Positions 22,500-31,696 of a stretch of 64,000 nt of DNA are shown in pieces. The stretch spans positions 124,665-188,664 of the forward strand of contig MEHQ01000268.1 of assembly GCA_008828725.1 (NCBI GenBank). The letters run 5' to 3'. The notes beneath the pieces are model-generated. The model did no database searches, was not told the DNA's origin, and saw only the letters and a list, made by a program, of their open reading frames with translations. Position 1 is the first letter of the stretch, and each line of letters starts with the position of its first letter. A program made the position numbers and the translations under genes. The stretch is from Saccharina japonica (Eukaryota; Sar; Phaeophyceae; Laminariales; Laminariaceae).

Positions 22500-23040
22500 G
22501 GAGAGGATTATTAGAGAAAAGGAAACTTCCGAGAATATTCCGGTGGTTTGTTCGTAAGAGAGAAGGAGGCATGTTGGTTCCATTCTGTGTGCTTACAAGT
22601 TTGAGAATCGAACTTCTTTATGGTACGTACGCGTAAGCATTGTTTGGTTCATCGCGAAGGTGGAACTACCAAGTGGACAAAGCACGGGATGGTGCTGGTA
22701 GACCAGGACCATGAAAAAAGGGAAAATTCCGAGAATAATCCGCGATTTGTTCGTAAGAGAGAAGGAGGCATGTTGGTTCTATTATGTGTGCTTACAAGTT
22801 TGAGAATCGAACTTCTTGATGGTACGTACGCGTAGCCATTGTTTGGTTCATCGCGTAGGTGGAACTATCAAGTGGGTAAAGCACGGGATTATTAAAGAAA
22901 GGGAAAATTCCGAGAATAATCCGCGATTTGTTCGTAAGAGAGAAGGAGGCATGTTGGTTCCATTCTGTGTGCTTACAAGTTTGAGAATCGAACTTCTTTA
23001 TGGTACGTACGCGTAACCATTGTTTGGTTCATCGCGTAGC
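22500..23040 (+). repeat. Three tandem 180-200 bp units related to family F
   Basis: The landmark TTCGTAAGAGAGAAGGAGGC occurs at 22551, 22750 and 22931, spacing 199 and 181. Each unit runs from TTCCGAGAATA through GAATCGAACTTCTT (a B-box-like motif when inverted) and GGTACGTACGCGTA to a CCAAGTGGRYAAAGCACGGG block. The tRNA-like box and tandem arrangement suggest a SINE-derived minisatellite. Confidence 0.7.
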
Positions 23041-23670
23041 CGTAGCAGTACGCACTGTCATCCGCGTGTGGCACCCCTTGGTGACCGCAAACGAAAACGG
23101 GTTGTCGGGTACCCGGTTTTACCCGAGTACTCGTTGAACCCGTTTGATTTCGTCGAAAACCCGGGTTACCCGCGACGGGTTCGGGTTTCACTTTCAGAAT
23201 TATCCAAGTACCCGTTTGTGACGGGTACTCGCCGGGGTACACCTCTAGCATGCGCCCCTCCAAATACAGTACCGGCAAAAAAAAAGAAGAGCTTTTTGCC
23301 GTGTACCTGTTTGTGACGGTTACTCGCCGGTGTACACATCTAGCATGCACCCCTCAAGGTACATACAGTACCGGGGAAAAAAAAAGAAAAAAAATGGAAA
23401 TTTCTCCCGTGGGCCCCCCTCCCACCTTCCATCAGACCAACAAGAGATAAAAACTAGGGCTGGTATGGGCTAACCTCGTTAACGAAGAGCTTGTGACATC
23501 GGAGCAGTTCTGCCCCGACTCCCTTGGCTTCCGCTTCTCCTCCTCCTATCCGGTCCAACCGGGGCGAGGCGGCTTGCCTGTTGGGTGCGGTGCGGTGGGG
23601 TGGGGGAAAAGTTCGATGGGATCGGGTACGAAAAAAACAAGGGGGGGACCGGGTGTCATAGTCGGTAGTA

Positions 23671-23671
<1 letters not shown>

Positions 23672-23764
<93 letters not shown>
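23672..23764 (+). repeat. (GCA)n microsatellite with an ambiguous base
   Basis: About 31 perfect GCA triplets follow ATGG and end in GGAGCNGG|taaagt, with the window's only N at 23767. In the ATG frame this would encode poly-Ala and run into a possible donor (GGTAAAGT), so a first exon for the plus-strand gene downstream is conceivable but unsupported by any unique coding sequence. Confidence 0.8.
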
Positions 23765-23766
<2 letters not shown>

Positions 23767-23978
23767 CNGGTAAAGTCTACTGGACGGATTGATGAAAATG
23801 TAAACGTAAGGCTTGAAATACGATACACGTGTCTACCAGGTATTATATACTCACGTAGTGTGATACTTTAGAAACTGTGCTCACGGCAATTTGTTACACG
23901 TTTACGACAAGTCGATTTTGAGTAGTCGCTACCGAAAAGAGCCCTCAAAATCGGGGTATCGTTACCGGTTTGGAAAAG

Positions 23979-24125
23979 TTCGCCGCTGATTCCACTGCAA
24001 TCGCTGACGGGGGTTTGCATGCGCGGTTTTTGGCGTGTTGGCAGGTCGATACCGCCGCGGCGGTGGCCCTTCAACGGGTATGGCGCCAGCGAATGGCGTA
24101 TTTCTACGTCAAAGAGCTCAAGCAG
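23979..24125 (+). CDS. Exon of an IQ-like helical protein (part 1)
   Basis: A 49-codon plus-strand frame ends at a strong donor (CTCAAGCAG|gtgagg). Its second half, AAAVALQRVWRQRMAYFYVK, resembles an IQ motif with its aromatic/basic pattern but lacks the canonical IQ pair. The next compatible exon is 26051-26209, which starts in the same phase. The 5' edge is uncertain: TGGAAAAG|TTCGCC is the best acceptor, without a strong pyrimidine tract. The minus strand shows no coding sense here. Family not recognised; a calmodulin-binding or coiled-coil role is only a guess from sequence texture. Confidence 0.45.
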
Positions 24126-24344
24126 GTGAGGGGCACGACCGGCATGCGGCATGCTGTGTTGTGCAGTTGCTGCTGTATGGCGGTGCTTGTGGGTTGGCGT
24201 TTGGTGGCTGCTGTTGGCGCCCATCCGCTGTTCTTGGGCTCGCTCTCGTTGTTCGAAGACCACACTGTAGTGTAGTGTACGGCGCATGCTGTCATGTTTG
24301 TCGGGCACGGCATGCATGGTATACCCATATACCCGCAGGAAGGC

Positions 24345-24676
24345 CGGCACTGGTACCAGTAGCCGTAAATCTGCCCGCGCAGGCAAACTTCTCAGACGTG
24401 CCCGCACAAAACGATGCTGTTTCTAATGAGGTAGGGTTTTGTCACGAAGCTGTAAGGCATTCGTTCCCGACGGTGAGCTTATTTTTGGCTTCGGCGAACG
24501 GCGGCCACCACCCCGACCCGGAACTCTAGCCCTAACCCTAACCCTAACGAGAGGCATGCCCGGTTGGCGTGCCACCTGGTCGTTGTGCTTGGAAAGGCTT
24601 TATTTTCAGTGCGGGCACATCTCAGGAAGTTCGCCTGTGAGCGGGCAGATTTACGCGAGCCCCACTGGTACTGGTA
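24345..24676 (+). mobile_element. Telomere-cored palindromic element T2
   Basis: The left arm CGTAAATCTGCCCGC...CAAACTTCTCAGACGTGCCCGCAC is inverted at the right (GTGCGGGCACATCTCAGGAA then GCGGGCAGATTTACG), with CTGGTACCAGT-type sequence at both tips. The centre (24529-24548) holds CCCTAACCCTAACCCTAACG. Arms are unrelated to T1/T4 and T3. It lies in the presumed intron between the plus-strand exons at 24125 and 26051. Confidence 0.75.
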
Positions 24677-24837
24677 CTGTGTTTGTACTGAAGGCCGCCG
24701 CTTGTAGCCTACCAAGCTGTCGGTGCAAAAGCATGGATTTTACCGTACTTCTCTTGCTAAATTTATTTTGCGTGTTGAGAGCCCCAGGCCCCCTGGGTCA
24801 GTATCAGTGTCTCATTCATACGGAGGCCTTCTACTCT

Positions 24838-25402
24838 CCCCCCATCGACGCCAGCAAGCAATCCGCCGTCGGAGAGGCAGGGCGATATCCCGGGGGGGGC
24901 AGCCGTTGGTGCCGATGTCATGAGTGTTCACCGCCTTAATGACGAGAGCAATAACGAGGGAGTGCCCCTCTCGCATAACGCTGAGGCCTGTGATCAGCTG
25001 GCGACCAGGGAACTGCTCGGGAAGAGGAGCGGTGAGACGTACGTTGACGTGTAGGCCGGCATCGTCGTCCTTGAGCATGCTGTACCGGCCACCGTCGACC
25101 CCAGACCAACCAATCTATCCAAGATTGGTTGGCCTGGGGTCGACGGTGATTGGTTATGCACAGCATGCTTAAGGACGACGATGCCGGTCTACACGTCAAC
25201 GTACGTGTCACCGCTCCTCTTCCCGAGCAGCTCCCTGGTCGCCAGCTATTCACGGGCCTCAACGTGATGCCAGAGCGGCACTCTCGAGACTCGCGTTGTT
25301 GAGGTGGAGAACCCTTACGACATCGACACCAACGGCTGTCCCCCCGGGATATCGCGCAGCCTCTCCGACGTTGGATTGCTTGACGACGTCGATGAGGCGG
25401 GG
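24838..25402. repeat. Large inverted repeat with coding-like arms
   Basis: Arms of about 260-280 bp (24838-25096 and 25120-25402) face each other across a short centre containing ACCAATC and GATTGGT. Both outward readings keep an open peptide, MLKDDDAGLHVNVRLTAPLP from the left arm (minus strand) and the near-identical plus-strand reading from the right arm, extending to TNGCPP. Arm identity is roughly 80-85% by eye. The conserved reading suggests a duplicated gene fragment in inverted array. The family is unknown. Confidence 0.7.
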
Positions 25403-25911
25403 GTAGAAGGCCCCCTTCGCTTCTTTCGTCTGGTATTGTGTAGGCGACTTCTCACCTCGAGCTTGCGTGTCGCGCTATGTATTTTGGCGGGCAGTAAATC
25501 CTTCACTTAAGTTCGCCTCTGGTCCACGCCATGGGGCCCCCTGTCTGCCGCAGTTCCAGGCGTTATTTGTCGTATATGTCGCTTGCGCGCCTTTCCCGTT
25601 GTTGCCTCGGTGGGCTCAACACAAACGTCTGGGCAGACACCACACACAATGGCGGGCTGCAGGTCTGCCGCCCATTCAAGTCGTTGGGCTTTGTCCTGTA
25701 TGGGTAGTTTCTCGCCGTAGAGGCGTCCAGATTATGCGAGTGAACGACAGCCCAGACGCCAGTAGCAAACAGCTACGAACATACACTGTAATATGGTATG
25801 TCTCATCGCGAAAAGCATGATGAGTGCAGAGCGAGCCTGTTGGTCATGGCACGGGACGTCGGGAGGTTGGGGTTCCCTTAAGGGGGGCATTAAGACGTAA
25901 TCCGAACCCAC

Positions 25912-26025
25912 GTGTTAGTAGAGACCAGGACCTAATACGGTTTGTAAACATAAGGAGAGACATGTTTTTTGCCCCCATCGTGGGTTGTGATTACTGCATA
26001 CAACATATGCCCACCCGGAAATAAT
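25912..26025 (+). mobile_element. Family B element, copy 3
   Basis: Contains GGACCTAATACGGTTTGTAA and ends CATATGCCCACCCGGAATAA, matching 6092-6215. It lies immediately upstream of the plus-strand exon at 26051. Confidence 0.6.
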
Positions 26026-26050
26026 AGTGCTTGTACCCTGTTGTGTTGAG

Positions 26051-26209
26051 CAAACGCTAACCCTCGCCAACGAATGTCGGAACGCCTTGCAGGAGAAACT
26101 GTGCCACAACCAGCGAGAAGAAATGCGTGCGGGTTTGCACGTGGAATGCGAGGCGTGCGCGTCCGCGGGGAAAAAGTCTGCAGACGTCGAGGCCCGGAAC
26201 CGAAAGAGG
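26051..26209 (+). CDS. Exon of a coiled-coil-like protein (part 2)
   Basis: A 53-codon plus-strand frame is bounded by GTGTTGAG|CAAACG and a strong donor AAGAGG|gtacgtacg. The product, beginning QTLTLANECRNALQEKLCHN and ending with a basic RNRKR, is rich in Glu, Arg, Lys and Leu, fits a coiled coil, and contains four cysteines. It joins in phase 0 to the exon ending at 24125. No later exon was identified before the minus-strand CLASP exons begin at 27510. Plus-strand donor quality and amino acid texture favour this strand. Family not recognised. Confidence 0.45.
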
Positions 26210-26384
26210 GTACGTACGTGTTCGTGTTGCTTTGGAATAGATGGACAGGTATATATTGATTAAAACACGTCGTTACCCCATCACCCTATACCATTTATAT
26301 TTATATATATATAGTGTGTGGGCAAGTGGTGGACCCGTTCACCAGGGGAGCGGTACGAAGTTAAGTATATTCCAGGGCTCTTCC

Positions 26385-26548
26385 CGGATCACGACCTCAT
26401 AAAACCCGCGGGTTGGGTCAGGAAGTGTTTGAACTCTCATGGATCGGGTCGGGTCAGGTCGGGTCGGGAGGTTTTCAAACTCTCACGGATCGGGGCGGGC
26501 TACCCTTACTCGACCCGACCCGACCCGACCCGACCCGAGCCGATCCGT
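26385..26548 (+). repeat. Family P inverted GGGTC repeat element, copy 2
   Basis: Left GGGTCGGGTCAGGTCGGGTC-type run, central GTTTTCAAACTCTCACGGAT, right CCCGACCCGACCCGACCC run. Matches 19798-19935 in architecture and in the TTTCAAACT motif. Confidence 0.7.
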
Positions 26549-26633
26549 AATAATGGGTTGGTGATTCAACAAGAAATGATAGTGTTTGTGTTGTTATTGT
26601 TGTTGTTGTTGTTGATGATGATGTCCTCGCAAA

Positions 26634-26750
26634 ATTACGGGGTAACATACATACGTAGCAATCAGGACCAAAATGTGGTGTATACACATTAGGGGGGATG
26701 TATGATTTATGGGCCCATCGTTATTCCTATTACAATAGCCCACCCTGATG
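26634..26750 (+). mobile_element. Family B element, copy 4
   Basis: Starts ATTACGGGGTAACATACATA, contains CAGGACCAAAATGTGGTGTA and a GGGGGGATGTATGATTTATG block, and ends AATAGCCCACCCTGATGAAT. Confidence 0.65.
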
Positions 26751-26825
26751 AATAAATACTCCCACCGCCTCTACTGCACGCATACAACGAACAGACAACA
26801 GTAGACGCATGCAAAATACACAGCA

Positions 26826-27120
26826 GAGGTGCACCACGCTTTTTTCTGGGGGTGGTTGGTCACTTGAGGACCTCTCCATACCACATTGAAAAAAAGACGA
26901 TTTCGGAGGGGAGGGAAACGTGCTCTTACGTATATATGTATACCTGATGAACAACCCCCATGCCCCCTAAATAATAAAATGAAGAATCCTGCCAACAAAA
27001 AAAACGAAATTCCGATGATTTTGGGAAATTCCGACGAATACTAGCCCCGTCATTTAGAAACCGTTTCAGCCAAAAAAAGGTATACCTTATACCTCTATCG
27101 TATACTCGTAGCACCCGTCA
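26826..27120 (-). mobile_element. Family H-related element
   Basis: Shares GAGGTGCACCACG, the TTCGTCGG-like ATTCCGACGAATACT segment, TTTAGAAACCGTTTCAGCC and the terminal ACCTCTATCGTATAC with other H copies, most closely with 53161-53412. Divergent and probably older. Confidence 0.5.
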
Positions 27121-27132
27121 GTACTGACTCAT

Positions 27133-27370
27133 CCCACGGTAGGGGCGCAGCAGAAATTGCTGAGCTCCTCACATGAGGAGCTCAACATCTCATCCGAAAC
27201 ATGACGTCGGAAACATTCGTTCGCGCAACTCGACCAACACTTTCAATGCGATATTCCAAAAAAACAAACATACCAGTAAAATATTAATAGTGTCCGGTGG
27301 TTACCCACGTGAGGGACTCAACTGGTAAGAACATACGGAGCCAAAAAGTGGCCACCCTTGCCGTGGGATC
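27133..27370 (+). mobile_element. Family H2 element, copy 1
   Basis: Inverted ends CCCACGGTAGGG (left) and CCACCCTTGCCGTGGGATCG (right) bound a block with CTCCTCACATGAGGAGCTCA. An opposite-orientation copy lies at 58951-59196 with the same GTCCGGTGGTTAC and ACCAGTAAAATATTAATAGT segments. Non-coding. Confidence 0.65.
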
Positions 27371-27509
27371 GCTCTACTACTGTTACAAAAAAAAACAAAG
27401 TAGGTACGTAATTCTTGAGTGAAAACATGCTACACACCCGGATCGATCATAGCATGCGTTTCGATTGATGCCGGACGTATACAGTATACGTATGTATCTA
27501 CGTACGTAC

Positions 27510-27611
27510 CGCCAAAATTTTGTCCGCCCTCTTCGGCCAATGGTTGTTGAATATGGCGAAGCAGGCTCGCGCGTCCGTTCTCGCCGCGCTGGAGGCGTCC
27601 TTCAGGAGTAA
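27510..27611 (-). CDS. CLASP-like protein, CLASP_N exon 4
   Basis: Minus-strand exon of 34 codons, acceptor AACGTGACAG|TTACTC and donor TTGGCG|gtacgt, phase 0 at both ends. It encodes LLLKDASSAARTDARACFAI followed by FNNHWPKRADKILA. This is the classic last helix pair of the CLASP_N TOG domain (compare the human pattern of Asp-Ala-Asp-Ala-Glu-Ala-Arg ... Ala-Arg ... Phe ... Ala-Glu at the same place). In the reconstructed partial protein it is residues 184-217. CLASPs bind microtubule lattices and tubulin through TOG domains and promote rescue. The following exon is uncertain; 21670-21272 has a compatible phase. Confidence 0.8.
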
Positions 27612-27894
27612 CTGTCACGTTCACGAAACGTTACAAAGCATGAAAAAAATGGTTACAAGCAATGAAACGGCCGGGTGTCGTGAAACGGCGAAACGGCACA
27701 CAGCACGCGAAACGTCGTTTGCGTTATGGTGCCGTGGGCACGTGGGTTATTATGTTCCTATTCATGCCATACATATGTACGATATGGCATACTTTATTGT
27801 CAAGCAAGTGTCGCGAGCTAGTTTTGGTACACCATGTCATCTGAGATGCCCATGGCATGTCGTGTCATGTCATGTTCATGCCATGTTCGTTTTT

Positions 27895-28290
27895 TTTCTT
27901 CGTTTTTCTTTGTTCATCCCATTGAACGTCTTCGCTCTTCCTTTTGCTCCTGCTCCCTCCTAGTCGTAGTAGTCGTATATCACTCAGACCCGGGGTCACA
28001 TATCAGGCTCTTCCATCCCCCCTCCCCTTTACGGAGGCGTTCGTGCCTTTGTTCTTACAGTGGGGGTCCCCCAATAAGGCGGTATGCCGATATAAGGCGG
28101 TATCCCGATATAAGGCGGTCAAAATCGCTTGGCGCGACCGGGGGATTGCACTCATAACCTGGGATGAATAAGGCGGCTTCCCTCTATAGTGCGGTCATAT
28201 TGCTCTGCCACACCACCGCCTTATTGGGGGACCCCTGCTGTACCGCGAAAAGGGTGCAGCCCTTTCTTTCCCCGTCGACCCGCGTCCAAT
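27895..28290 (+). repeat. Family J repeat interrupted by family O
   Basis: Family J modules (a CCCATTGAACGTCTTCGCTC block, AGACCCGGGGTCACATATCA, GGCGTTCGTGCCTTTG, then CGCGAAAAGGGTGCAGCCC and CTTTCTTTCCCCGTCGACCC) are collinear with 42908-43115 but split at 28057 by a family O element. Confidence 0.65.
28058..28240 (+). mobile_element. Family O MITE (mariner-like) nested in family J
   Basis: Ends CAGTGGGGGTCCCCCAATAA and TTATTGGGGGACCCCTGCTG are inverted with about 25-bp TIRs that include AAGGCGG. Both sides are flanked by TA, the expected target duplication of Tc1/mariner-type elements. The interior has a degenerate ATAAGGCGGTATSCCGAT tandem. About 183 bp, no ORF. Confidence 0.8.
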
Positions 28291-28524
28291 AACGCCTCTC
28301 AGGTACCCACGCTAGGCGTACCAGTCAGTCCATTATTATTAATAGTGGCCGAAGCCTTGACACTCTATACGAGATCCTATATACGAGCACCTTACTTGGT
28401 ATTTGGTATCATCATACTCGTATATATTTACCTGTGGTACCTGATATATCTGTGTTGCCTTGTCTTACCCCCGAGCTGCAGCAGCATCCTTGCGCAGTCA
28501 GTTCTTCTATAAAAATTCATGCTT

Positions 28525-28602
28525 TCCCTACGGCGAGATTTCGAACTCCGGGATCAACACTATGAAAAGCGGTATTCGAGGTTAACCACTAGACCACAGG
28601 GA
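28525..28602 (-). tRNA. tRNA-Glu-like gene or pseudogene
   Basis: On the minus strand, TCCCTGTGGTCTAGTGGTTA is a typical eukaryotic tRNA-Glu/Asp 5' end with an A box. It is followed by a loop containing TTTTCAT (anticodon TTC if intact), and GGAGTTCGAAATCTCG as T-arm with a B box. The 5' TCCCTGT pairs with 3' GTAGGGA over seven positions, counting wobbles. The anticodon stem is weak and the T-arm has a one-base irregularity, so it may be a pseudogene. It sits in the intron between CLASP exons 3 and 4, same strand. Confidence 0.5.
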
Positions 28603-28719
28603 CGACCGGTGTGATGTTGATGTCATGCCATGTCGTGAGATGTTAACATCATGCCGCAGCATGCCGCATGCCATGCCGTGTTCCTGAGAGATATTTTTTT
28701 GTTGCCATTCCAAACTCAC

Positions 28720-28914
28720 CGAGATGATGGACTCGAGGTGCACAACTTCCTTCTCCATCGAAGGCGCAGGCCAGGTGCCGAGCATGAGCAGCACGTACGA
28801 GGCCACCGACTCCCTGAGGTTATTCGAGCGGCTGCTCTTGACGGTGTACTCCATCTCCTTGAGCTGGCGGGGGAAGCGAGTGTTCGAGATCACGTGCCGC
28901 ATGCAAGAGTCTAC
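28720..28914 (-). CDS. CLASP-like protein, CLASP_N exon 3
   Basis: Minus-strand exon of 65 codons, acceptor CGTGGGTCAG|GTAGAC and donor ATCTCG|gtgagt, phase 0 at both ends. It encodes VDSCMRHVISNTRFPRQLKE, then a segment with SSRSNNLRESVASYVLLMLG and TWPAPSMEKEV, ending HLESIIS. The pattern (helix, then Ser-rich turn with Leu-Arg-Glu-Ser, then YVLLML-x-TW) is diagnostic of CLASP_N, where human CLASP1 has VRRRSFEFLDLLLQEW at the same place. Residues 119-183 of the partial protein. About seven residues usually present between this helix and the preceding one are missing, so a micro-exon in the 28915-29510 intron is possible. Confidence 0.85.
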
Positions 28915-29510
28915 CTGACCCACGATCACCTAATTGATCCACGACCGGGAGGAGTGATGAGAGCGCTGAGGGGGTAGGGCGGCGGCGGTGGCGGGGGGGG
29001 GGGGGGGGGGCGCGAGAGACGGCAGCGGCGAAGCTACTACTAGAGTATGCCGATATCATATATATAAGCACACAAGCACACAAGCACACACAAAAAAAAG
29101 ACACGCACAACACTACAAAAGTGGGCAGACTTGGTGCATACCACGTATATACGAGTAGGGGTAAAAATAGAGAAAAAAACACAGGGCACACCACAACTAA
29201 GAGCAGCAAGTTTTTCTACAAGTACAGTACTTCCAACGCTCTCGCCAGTCTGTTCGCCCCCCAAAATCCTCACCGAGTTTTTGTTGAAATACACACGATT
29301 TTTTACAAGATATATAAAACCCGAACCCGAACCACGACCATCTGAGATAACATCTCAGAAAAATATAATGTAGTGATGATATACGAAGTGCGGCCTACCA
29401 ACCATTTAGTCGAAGCTGGGCCAAATCGAAACTAAAAAGACTACTCGTACGACTGGTCGCTCTCGACTGGTCGCTCTCGCCAGTCTGTCCGCCCCCAAAA
29501 GTCCTCTCAC

Positions 29511-29648
29511 CGAGTTTCCGTTGGCCATGAGCTGCAGCAAGACGTTCAGCATATCTCTCATCAGGGCCGCCATGGAGTTTCCTGCTGTGGTCGAAAGCTT
29601 CTCCAGGAGTAGACACGCTTCCTTCACGATGGCCGACCGAAGGTCGTT
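29511..29648 (-). CDS. CLASP-like protein, CLASP_N exon 2
   Basis: Minus-strand exon of 46 codons with acceptor ACCGTGCTTAG|AACGAC and donor AACTCG|gtgaga, phase 0 at both ends. It encodes NDLRSAIVKEACLLLEKLST followed by TAGNSMAALMRDMLNVLLQL. The DLRSxIVKEAC signature is the best-conserved part of the CLASP TOG2 domain (human DLRSQVVREAC). Residues 73-118 of the partial protein. Together with the neighbouring exons it builds HEAT repeats that bind the microtubule or tubulin. Confidence 0.88.
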
Positions 29649-29949
29649 CTAAGCACGGTTCCATTTTGTCCATTTTGTCCATTTTGGGCCATTTTGGTTT
29701 CGGTTTTTGGTTGCAATTTTGTTGTTTTAGGTTTTAGAGAGATGTTTGGGTATTGTGATTTGTTTTGTTTTATTTTGTTTTGTTGTTCCGTTTAAGAGAG
29801 ACAGAGACAAAGAAAGAGAGAGAGGGGGGGGGGGGGAAGCACAAACAAAAACGAAAACAAGGGAGTGAGGAGGTCACGATTATTCTCACGACCAAGGTCA
29901 GGATCACGATATCACCGGTACGACTTCCGACTACTTATGTACGTACGGT

Positions 29950-30160
29950 GGCGATGCGAGGACGAATACGATCGCGATTACACTCACAGTTAAGATCACG
30001 ATTACGATCACGACTACGGACCACCCCAACCACAACCACACCGCCACCACCACCGCCGCCACCACCACCACCACCACCACCGACAACACCACCACCACCA
30101 CCACCCCAACCAACACCACCACCACACACCACCACCACCACCACCAACACCAACACAAAA
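29950..30160 (-). repeat. (GGT)n-rich tract in CLASP intron 1
   Basis: An ACC/CCACCACC run on the plus strand (GGT-rich on the transcribed minus strand) lies just downstream of the donor at 30186. Frames through it give poly-Gly/Val and are not exons. A GATCACGATTACGATC-like degenerate tract adjoins it. Confidence 0.7.
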
Positions 30161-30186
30161 CCCCACAAGATCAAACACACTCTCAC

Positions 30187-30402
30187 CAGCGTGTGCTTAA
30201 GGGGCTCCTTCAAGTGTCGCCACAAGTCCGCCGTGAACACCGTGGGTCCCCCCTGTCCCGATTTCCCGACGGCATCCACCGCCTGCTGCATGGAAATCAA
30301 CGCCGTCCGTCGCTTCTCCCAGTCATCAGGGTTGCTCACTACCTCGTGCGCTAGGGACTGCGCTACGCCCTCGAGGCCTCCCGCGGTCCCTCCCCCAGCC
30401 AC
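30187..30402 (-). CDS. CLASP-like protein, CLASP_N exon 1 of those found
   Basis: Minus-strand exon of 72 codons with acceptor CTCCTCGTGCAG|GTGGCT and donor CACGCTG|gtgaga, phase 0 at both ends. It encodes VAGGGTAGGLEGVAQSLAHE, then VVSNPDDWEKRRTALISMQQ and AVDAVGK...LWRHLKEPLKHTL. The N-D-D-W-E-K-R-x-x-A-L pattern is the conserved opening helix of CLASP TOG2 (human QDWNVRVKAMKKVR). Residues 1-72 of the partial protein. An AT-rich block (30430-30560) precedes it. The gene's 5' exons, including any start codon, were not found between here and 36 kb; long introns may hide them. Confidence 0.85.
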
Positions 30403-31069
30403 CTGCACGAGGAGAAATTGGAATTGTAATTACAATTTTTAGTTGAATTAAAATATATATACCTCGTATATATATAAAAAACATAAAATTAAAATTAAAA
30501 AATTAAAATTAAAAATTAAAAAAATTAAAAATTAAATAATAAAACATTAAAAAAAGAACAGCTGTGCAATTGAGGGTTTCGTCGAAAAGTCACCTTTGCG
30601 AAATCAGTTAATTCCCTCTCTTATTAGTACGAAAATATGAAAATTCTTCGTCAACCATTTACTATTGCAACCCGTTCCCACACCCCACACCACAACCCAA
30701 CCGCAATCCAGCCCACCAACCCACCAACCCACTATTAATAACATATATAATATAATATATATACGAAGTATAATATATACGAAGTATGTGTATATGCCCG
30801 TCGACATCCGACACACCCAGTGTACTAGTATTTGTACCTGATAAATGCCAGGCTTATATGATACACACACGCATGGGGCTGACAGCTATTAATACTACTG
30901 GAGACACGCTGCCAAGGCAAACAATTTGAAACACAACGACAACAACGATTATAGACTATACGCGGCACCTTCATCACCGATGAATTTGTTCTTCAAGCAA
31001 ACGCCATGGTTGTTGGTATTTCGATGGAATCTTCACGGGCCATGACCCGATCTGCGCGTAATTTCAGGA

Positions 31070-31220
31070 AGTGTTTTGAGTTATCCCGGGTCGGGTCGGG
31101 TCGGGTCGGGTCGGACCAGGAGGTATTCAGACTCTCACGGGTCGGATCAGTTCACCCTGGCCCGACCCTATCCGACCCGACCCAAACTGACCCACGAGGT
31201 TTGGCCCAACCCGTGAACAG
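31070..31220 (+). repeat. Family P inverted GGGTC repeat element, copy 3
   Basis: A (GGGTC)n run, central CAGACTCTCACGGGTCGGAT, then CCCGACCCTATCCGACCCG. Architecture as at 19798-19935 and 26385-26548. Confidence 0.7.
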
Positions 31221-31608
31221 CGCTGCAAAGTAGGGACCCGTATTGCTTTTATGTCTTGCACAGCAGTATCGGTCCTGTATACACTATAGGCCCACGAATA
31301 AGAAATAACCTTCTAAGGCTAATAAGAACACAAGGCTCACTTTTCGAAGGACGTTCAAGAAAAAATGGGTTAAGAAACTGGTCTGAACGATGCCGCCTTA
31401 GAGGGGCGGTGGCTTATTATCTGAGTTTCTCACTTGTGAAGAGCTCAATACCTACCTCACCGACGAAACACCGACTTCGACCAAAAGTTTTCGCGCCAAC
31501 GCGACAACCATTTATATGCGCTACAGCAGTAGCCCTATAAACCAAATACCAGGTGTGCTGGTAAAAGTATCATGCTAACCGGTAGCTGCCCACTTGAGGA
31601 GCGTGTCT

Positions 31609-31696
31609 TGACCCCTTAAGAACTGGTCCCACGAATTTTGGGGACAAACTACTTAGAATTAGTGTGGGATCATATTTCCAGTTCTGAATGGATTAA
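31609..31696 (+). mobile_element. Family E piggyBac-like MITE, copy 2
   Basis: Left TTGACCCCTTAAGAACTGG, right CCAGTTCTGAATGGATTAA. The interior TTTTGGGGACAAACTACTT is identical in 3837-3924. The left TTAA has mutated to TTGA. Confidence 0.65.

Noticed and set aside
24383-24430. Apparent 48-bp plus-strand exon (ANFSDVPAQNDAVSNE) with good splice-like edges
   Set aside because: It lies in the left arm of palindromic element T2 and its mirror copy lies in the right arm, so the edges are part of a repeat.
28651-28977. 108-residue plus-strand frame over the CLASP exon
   Set aside because: It is the antisense shadow of the minus-strand exon 28720-28914.
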